DNA from: Desulfonema magnum | GTDB taxonomy: Bacteria; Desulfobacterota; Desulfobacteria; Desulfobacterales; 4be13 | Assembly: GCF_017377395.1 (NCBI RefSeq) | Contig: NZ_CP061800.1 | Location: 744,001 to 808,000 of the forward strand | Length of the DNA stretch: 64,000 nucleotides | Reading direction: 5' to 3' | Shown here: piece by piece, positions 59,072-64,000 of the stretch | Numbering within the stretch: position 1 is the stretch's first letter | Layout: each line of letters starts with the position of its first letter | Translations under genes and position numbers: made by a program | The notes under the pieces: model-generated | Databases searched by the model: none | Told to the model about the DNA's origin: nothing | What the model saw: only the letters and a program-made list of their open reading frames with translations

Positions 59072-60760
59072 TTGGTGTTTATCCCGGAAGATAAAGTCAC
59101 GGACATTCGGAATGCTGCCGATATCGTTGAGATCATTTCGGAATCCGTACTCTTAAAAAAAGCAGGAAAAGACTATGTCGGCCTCTGTCCGTTTCATTCC
59201 GAAAAAACCCCGTCGTTTACTGTAAGTCCTGAAAAACAAATATTTTATTGCTTCGGATGTGGCACCGGAGGAAATGTCTTCAGTTTCCTGATGAAACAGG
59301 AGGGGTTTTCATTTCCCGAAGCAGTAAGAATGCTTGCCCGGCGATATGGCATTGACATCCCTGCCCATGCCATGTCACCGGAACAGAAAAGACGGATGAA
59401 TGAAAGAGAGCGCCTTTTTGATATAAACAAACAGGCCATGGAATATTTCCGTCAGGCCCTGCGGGGCGATTCAGGAAAAAAAGCAATGGCATATCTGGAC
59501 GCACGGGGAATGACAACAGCGGTCATTGAGGGATTTAATCTCGGATATGCCCCGGATGGCTGGAATAATCTCATCAATTTTTTTTCAGAAAAAGGCACAC
59601 CGCTTTCACTTGTTGAAAAAGCAGGGTTGATTATTCCCAAAAACAGTGGAAATGGCTTTTACGACCGTTTCAGAGATCGTATCATATTTCCCATTATTGA
59701 TGTGCGGATGCAGGTGATCGGTTTTGGCGGAAGGGTAATGGATGATACTGAACAGCCCAAGTATCTTAATTCTCCGGAAACGCCGTTGTATAAAAAAAGC
59801 AGGTCCCTGTACGGTCTGCACAGGGCAAAACAAAAATGCAGACAGAGTGACGCTGTTTATCTGGTGGAAGGCTATCTTGATGTTTTGTCCCTTCATAAAC
59901 ATGGAATAGAGAACGCAGTCGCCACCCTCGGAACAGCGCTCACCCCGGAGCATATCCGCCTGCTCAGAGGATATGCCCGCAAAATGACACTTGTATATGA
60001 TTCAGACGAGGCCGGGGTGAGAGCCGCACGGCGAAGCACTGAAATTTTTCGGAAAGAAGAGACGGACGCGTCTGTTCTCGTGTTACAGCCGGCAGGATAT
60101 GATCCGGATTCATACCTCGCCGAATTCGGAACTGACGCCTTTATAAACGCTGCGTCACAGTCTTTGAGCCTCATCTCTTTTCTGACAGATTCGGCCATTA
60201 AAAAGCATGGTCTTTCCACAGAAGGAAAAATTCGTATTATTTCAGATATGGAAGCTCCGCTGTCAACAATAACGGACAATGTGGCAAGATCATTATATAT
60301 CCGGGAACTTTCAGAGCGGACAGAAATTGACGAGGCTGAAATTCTGAAAAAAATAAGGCGTGTCTCTTCTTCCCATAAGACAGCGGTTCCGTACAAACTC
60401 AGGACAGACACGCTCAGAGAGAGAGGCGACAAACTCGAACAAAAAATTATTGCGATGATGCTTCAGTTTCCGGAAATATTACCTGAAATAGGCCAACGTA
60501 ACATTCTTGAACATTTCAAGGATGATACCTTAAAATCCATCGGACAGATAATTTTAGACTGTCCGGGTAAAAAATTGTCTGAAATAGACGCATTGTCTGG
60601 TGATGAAGAAAAAGGACGGATTGTCTTCCCATTGGCAATTGAGGAAGAACCGTGGAACAGAGAAGGCTGTCTTAATCTGATCGAACAATTTGAGTCCGGC
60701 AGGAAAGGATCAATCAGTAACTGGTTAACGGGTAACCGCTTAAAAGGATATAGAAAATAA
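59072..60760 (+). CDS. dnaG: DNA primase
   Basis: 562 residues. Zinc-binding domain CPFHSEKTPSF...YCFGCGTGGN (CHCC ligands), RNA-polymerase core with GRVMDDTEQPKYLNSPETPLY, TOPRIM motifs VYLVEGYLDVLSLH and LVYDSDEAGVRAA, and a shortened DnaB-interaction C-terminus. It makes RNA primers at the fork. The start is TTG 59072 or GTG 59075, with GGGAGG at 59056-59061. It precedes rpoD as in the classical macromolecular synthesis operon, but rpsU is not seen in front. Confidence 0.95.
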   Translation: MVFIPEDKVTDIRNAADIVEIISESVLLKKAGKDYVGLCPFHSEKTPSFTVSPEKQIFYCFGCGTGGNVFSFLMKQEGFSFPEAVRMLARRYGIDIPAHAMSPEQKRRMNERERLFDINKQAMEYFRQALRGDSGKKAMAYLDARGMTTAVIEGFNLGYAPDGWNNLINFFSEKGTPLSLVEKAGLIIPKNSGNGFYDRFRDRIIFPIIDVRMQVIGFGGRVMDDTEQPKYLNSPETPLYKKSRSLYGLHRAKQKCRQSDAVYLVEGYLDVLSLHKHGIENAVATLGTALTPEHIRLLRGYARKMTLVYDSDEAGVRAARRSTEIFRKEETDASVLVLQPAGYDPDSYLAEFGTDAFINAASQSLSLISFLTDSAIKKHGLSTEGKIRIISDMEAPLSTITDNVARSLYIRELSERTEIDEAEILKKIRRVSSSHKTAVPYKLRTDTLRERGDKLEQKIIAMMLQFPEILPEIGQRNILEHFKDDTLKSIGQIILDCPGKKLSEIDALSGDEEKGRIVFPLAIEEEPWNREGCLNLIEQFESGRKGSISNWLTGNRLKGYRK

Positions 60761-61330
60761 TCATAAGCTCATTTTTTGTAATTTGTAATTTGTGATTGGT
60801 CATCTTGCTCCGGCTTTCATGTTTCGTTGTAAGCCCCGGTCATGGAATATTTTGTCAGGCACTGGCAATACTAAAACATGGCGCAACACGAAAAAACTTA
60901 CGAGGAAAGCATCTGATGTCATCAGTCTGCTCACTCCTTGTATGACGAATGCCGGGACAGTTTTTCCGTTTTCTTTCTGATTTTTGCAAATGGTAATACA
61001 GGGCAGCAAAAGAGATTGCTCCTGAAAAAATGGGAATAATTATTCAGATATTGGTTTAACAATACTTCAGACAGCTTTTATACCCTATTGTTTTTATCAG
61101 GTTCAAATATCTTATCCCCGGAAATTTGAATCTTGTTATTTCAATAAGTTAAAGTTTTGGATATTTTTAATTTCCAAGAGCTGTCCGAACGATTGGTTTA
61201 AAATTATTTTAAAAAAATAATCTTAGACCAGGAAAAGGCACTAAGTTTTGTTCACTGGGAAGTGTGGGCAAAGATTTTGTCTTTTATAAAGATAAAATCT
61301 TTATAAGATAAGACAAAAGGAGACTAATCT
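60761..61330. other. dnaG-rpoD spacer with repeat and leader hairpin
   Basis: About 570 bases, long for this operon. Contains a CTTTCATGTTTCGTTGT repeat (60812-60850) and the hairpin at 61275-61318. No gene. Confidence 0.5.
61275..61318 (+). promoter_or_regulatory. Hairpin overlapping the rpoD ribosome-binding site
   Basis: TTTTGTCTT...ATAAAGAT pairs with ATCTTTAT...AAGACAAAA around a short AAA loop. The right arm ends in the first bases of AAAGGAG (61316-61322), 8 bases before the rpoD ATG. It could limit ribosome access or end upstream transcription. Confidence 0.55.
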
Positions 61331-63097
61331 ATGACAGAAAAATCCGCTGCAAAAATAAAAACTGTAAAAAAACTCGACAGAGACGCATTAAAAAAATTGA
61401 TTTCAAAAGGAAAAGAGCTGGGCTACCTCTCTTATGACGAAATCAACAGCGCGCTTCCTGACGAAATGCTGTCTCCGGATCAGATTGACGAAACCCTCAT
61501 CATGTTTGATGACCTCAATATCGAAATTGTAGATGAAAAAAAACAAAAAGTAGCGGATAAGACCAAAAAAACCGAAGAGGGAGTGATTGAAGATACTGCG
61601 GCCATATCAGATTTCGGCTCTGTGACTGATCCTGTCAAAATGTATCTGCGTGAAATGGGCCTTGTGAGTCTTTTAACCCGGGAGGAAGAGGTTGAGATTG
61701 CCAAAAGAATAGAATCCGGTGAACAGGAAGTCTTAAAATCACTGCTTGACACCACCACAGGCGTGGAAAGTATTCTGAATCTCGGAGGCCATATTGAAGG
61801 CGGCGCCCTTCGTCCCAAACATGTGCTGAGGGATATTGACGAGGGAGACACATATGTTGACGAAGCTGTTCAGATTGAGAGTTTTTTAAATACGATCCAT
61901 GCCATTGAAAATTTTTATGAAGAAATCAAAGAATTTCGGGATAAAATTTTTTCCTCAGAAGATCTGGGCCCGGATGAACAGCGCCGGCTCAGAAGATATA
62001 TTGCTCGCCGGAATAATAAGATATTTGAATTGTTAAAAGACTGGCGATTTGAAGCCGGGGTGATTGACAGAATTGAAAAAATGATACGGTCACAAATAGA
62101 CTGGTTTGATTTTATGAACAAGAAAACATTAATGTGGGCAGACAGAATGAGTGCGTCCGCTGCGGAAATTTGTTCCTGTCTGGAAACAGAAAAGCAGTTT
62201 ATTCAATGGCTTGAACCTAGATGTGACCTACAGAAAGAAGAGATGATTTCTCTTTTTATTGCAATTAAGGATATCCAAAAACAGATAAATGAAAAAGAAA
62301 AAGAGCTGAAAACAAATTGTCGTTCACTCAAGCGCATCATGTCAGGCGTTGATGAAGGACATCTCAAAGCTAAAATGGCAAAAGGTGATCTGATCAAGGC
62401 AAATCTGCGTCTGGTTGTCAGTATTGCCAAAAAATATACCAACAGAGGCCTTCAGTTTCTGGATCTGATACAGGAAGGGAATATCGGTCTGATGAAGGCG
62501 GTGGATAAGTTTGAATATCGCCGCGGGTATAAATTCAGCACATATGCCACATGGTGGATACGACAGGCCATCACCCGGGCCATCGCGGACCAGGCAAGAA
62601 CTATCCGGATTCCGGTTCATATGATTGAAACCATCAACAAGCTTATCCGTACATCCAGATATCTGGTTCAGGAACTTGGCCGGGAACCCACGCCCGAAGA
62701 AATTGCTCAGAAAATGGAAATTCCTCTTGACAAAGTGCGCAAGGTGTTAAAAATTGCAAGAGAACCTATTTCTTTGGAAACGCCTATCGGAGAGGAAGAA
62801 GACAGCCATTTGGGGGATTTCATAGAAGATAAAAAATTCATGCTCCCTTCGGATGCGGCTGTGAGCCTGAATCTTGCAGAACAGACAAGAAAGGTTCTTG
62901 CAACCCTGACCCCCCGTGAAGAAAAAGTATTGCGTATGCGTTTCGGTATCGGGGAAAAAGCAGACCACACTCTTGAAGAAGTGGGACAGGATTTTGCAGT
63001 CACCCGTGAACGCATCAGACAGATTGAAGCCAAGGCGCTGAGAAAGCTGAGGCATCCGACCCGAAGCAGAAAATTGAAAAGTTTTCTTGATTATTAG
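61331..63097 (+). CDS. rpoD: RNA polymerase primary sigma factor
   Basis: 588 residues. Region 1.1 (about 1-75), region 1.2 [21 protein letters not shown], a non-conserved acidic insert (about 150-330), region 2 [26 protein letters not shown] and [19 protein letters not shown], region 3 [11 protein letters not shown], region 4 [20 protein letters not shown] and [17 protein letters not shown]. All are typical of sigma-70 RpoD of deltaproteobacterial type. The frame is complete. Confidence 0.97.
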   Translation: MTEKSAAKIKTVKKLDRDALKKLISKGKELGYLSYDEINSALPDEMLSPDQIDETLIMFDDLNIEIVDEKKQKVADKTKKTEEGVIEDTAAISDFGSVTDPVKMYLREMGLVSLLTREEEVEIAKRIESGEQEVLKSLLDTTTGVESILNLGGHIEGGALRPKHVLRDIDEGDTYVDEAVQIESFLNTIHAIENFYEEIKEFRDKIFSSEDLGPDEQRRLRRYIARRNNKIFELLKDWRFEAGVIDRIEKMIRSQIDWFDFMNKKTLMWADRMSASAAEICSCLETEKQFIQWLEPRCDLQKEEMISLFIAIKDIQKQINEKEKELKTNCRSLKRIMSGVDEGHLKAKMAKGDLIKANLRLVVSIAKKYTNRGLQFLDLIQEGNIGLMKAVDKFEYRRGYKFSTYATWWIRQAITRAIADQARTIRIPVHMIETINKLIRTSRYLVQELGREPTPEEIAQKMEIPLDKVRKVLKIAREPISLETPIGEEEDSHLGDFIEDKKFMLPSDAAVSLNLAEQTRKVLATLTPREEKVLRMRFGIGEKADHTLEEVGQDFAVTRERIRQIEAKALRKLRHPTRSRKLKSFLDY

Positions 63098-63168
63098 TAG
63101 GTAGCTCTTGACAAAATGTTTTTCTGAAGTTAAGAAAGAGAATATACAGATTGCGTTGCTTTAAATCT

Positions 63169-63241
63169 GGGCCCATAGCTCAGCTGGAAGAGCCACCGGC
63201 TCATAACCGGTAGGTCCCTGGTTCGAACCCAGGTGGGCCCA
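63169..63241 (+). tRNA. tRNA with CAU anticodon (Met elongator or Ile2)
   Basis: Full cloverleaf: GGGCCCA/TGGGCCC acceptor, GCTC/GAGC D arm, anticodon stem ACCGG/CCGGT with loop CTCATAA, T arm CCTGG-TTCGAAC-CCAGG, discriminator A, CCA not encoded. The G1-C72 pair excludes the initiator type. Methionine and lysidine-modified isoleucine forms cannot be told apart here. Confidence 0.9.
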
Positions 63242-63357
63242 TATCCTGATAAAATTACTGAAACGAGGTGTTAGGTGTTAGGTGTCAGATATTAGGTATT
63301 GTAAAATAAGGGATTGTAAAGAAACTGGGGTGGACTGTTTTGCCCTTAGTGTCGAAG

Positions 63358-63390
63358 AAACCGAGTTTTTTGAAAAAACTCGGTTTTTTT
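63358..63390 (+). terminator. Rho-independent terminator
   Basis: AAACCGAGTTTTTT/AAAAAACTCGGTTT stem followed by a T7 run, downstream of rpoD and the tRNA. Textbook form. Confidence 0.85.
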
Positions 63391-63411
63391 ATTATACAGG
63401 AAATGATAATA

Positions 63412-63557
63412 TCCGGAGTGCGAAAAATAATTTTCTCACTCCGGATGCTGTTTTTTGCGAAAAATAATTTTCGCACTCCGGATGCTGTTTTTTGCGAAAA
63501 ATAATTTTCGCACTCCGGATGCTGTTTTTTGCGAAAAATAATTTTTGTATTCCGGAT
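63412..63557. repeat. CCGGAGTGCGAAAAATAATTTT tandem repeats
   Basis: Three to four units of about 46 bases with GCACTCCGGATGCTGTTTTTT joined head to tail; related to 32380 and 36056. It lies in front of the Nif3-family gene. Confidence 0.75.
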
Positions 63558-63589
63558 TGTGGTTTTGTTCTTTTAAGAAAGGATCAACT

Positions 63590-64000
63590 ATGGCTGAGAC
63601 ACTGGCAGATATTATCAGGATAATGGAACAGGTTGCTCCGTCACACCTTGCAGAAGACTGGGATAATTCAGGATTGCAGGTTGGAAAAAAGGACTGGCCC
63701 GTAAAAACCATATGGGTGTCGCTGGACCCCGGTCCCGATGTTGTGGCTCATGCCTGTAAAAATAACGCTGACCTTTTAATCACACACCATCCTCTGATTT
63801 TTAAGCCTTTAAAATCTGTTGATTTCAGCACCCCCACAGGTTCTGTTGTCCATATGGCAAGCCAACATCATCTGGCTATCTTTTCGGCCCATACCAACCT
63901 TGACAGCGCGACGGGCGGCGTCAATGATGTGCTGGCGTCCGAAATCGGACTGAAGAACACGAAAGTGCTGCAAAAGGCAGAAGAACCGGAAATCTGTAAG
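63590..64000 (+). CDS. Nif3-like dinuclear metal centre protein (partial, runs off window)
   Basis: 137 residues visible. The Nif3 family start is clear: ADIIRIMEQVAPSHLAEDWDNSGLQVG, then KTIWVSLDPGPDVVAHA and ADLLITHHPLIFKPL, with the metal-binding HH, and LAIFSAHTNLDSATGGVNDVLA. Members form toroidal hexamers with a two-metal site, often linked to GTP cyclohydrolase-like roles, but the reaction is not settled. AAAGGA precedes ATG 63590. Downstream of rpoD it is a frequent neighbour in this group. Confidence 0.92.
   Translation, partial: MAETLADIIRIMEQVAPSHLAEDWDNSGLQVGKKDWPVKTIWVSLDPGPDVVAHACKNNADLLITHHPLIFKPLKSVDFSTPTGSVVHMASQHHLAIFSAHTNLDSATGGVNDVLASEIGLKNTKVLQKAEEPEICK

Overview
The window looks like a chromosomal segment of a large-genome, sulfate-reducing Desulfobacterota (Desulfobacterales-like) bacterium. 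This rests on a small siroheme sulfite reductase (13937-14593), rubrerythrin with an Fe-S type Rrf2 regulator, a cytochrome bd-like/octaheme fusion, indolepyruvate:ferredoxin oxidoreductase, a YedF selenium/sulfur protein, and the abundance of palindromic repeats, introns and toxin-antitoxin pairs. The taxonomic call is inference from gene content; no rRNA is present.

Left part (1-9100): a defence/TA-rich accessory stretch. A PIN/UPF0175 toxin-antitoxin pair, an XRE regulator with a small unknown protein, and a GmrSD-like DUF262/DUF1524 protein lie within imperfect direct repeats. iorA (4632) is separated from iorB (9372) by about 2.9 kb holding a MITE-like element, a BrnT/BrnA pair and a DUF262 + HEPN pair whose HEPN gene is frameshifted.

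Middle part (9.3-43.1 kb): mostly chromosomal genes separated by repeat-filled gaps. iorB is followed by a TRAP binding protein and a PLP decarboxylase. Then come the Rrf2-rubrerythrin fusion with sulfite reductase, the bd/octaheme fusion, yedF, a LysE exporter, a Cache-HAMP class III cyclase, a DHH phosphoesterase, an MltD-like transglycosylase with LysM, a frameshifted MBL hydrolase, cinA, an AAA ATPase whose partner is cut by a small inverted-repeat element, a pentapeptide-repeat protein, two tandem MreB paralogues (one with zinc ribbons), an incomplete branched-chain amino acid ABC system, a TPR/zinc-ribbon protein, a 118-bp tandem repeat block and a YcaO-TPR protein.

Right-middle part (43.7-57.5 kb): after tRNA-Ala and a HicB remnant overrun by an array of ten 18-bp palindromes comes a PQQ-like propeller gene, then what I read as an integron cassette array without a visible integrase (a CALIN). 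At least six attC-like sites share the same fold, including an unpaired A in the motif CGG-A-C. Cargo is Panacea + putative toxin, a YdcF-like protein, XisH/XisI, a small protein + nucleotidyltransferase pair, an unknown protein, a broken DNA adenine methylase and a HipA-like kinase. Three group II introns sit exactly at attC right ends: one complete with reverse transcriptase, one RT-less relative of it, and one unrelated ORF-less intron that itself carries a MITE. A fourth is a 44-nt 5' stub.

Right end (57.5-64 kb): housekeeping genes hisB-hisA, dnaG, rpoD, a CAU tRNA and the 5' part of a Nif3-family gene. The strongest candidates for new biology are the attC/intron array, the Panacea-linked 127-aa protein, the palindrome array, the Rrf2-rubrerythrin fusion with an internal start, the bd/octaheme fusion and the zinc-ribbon MreB.
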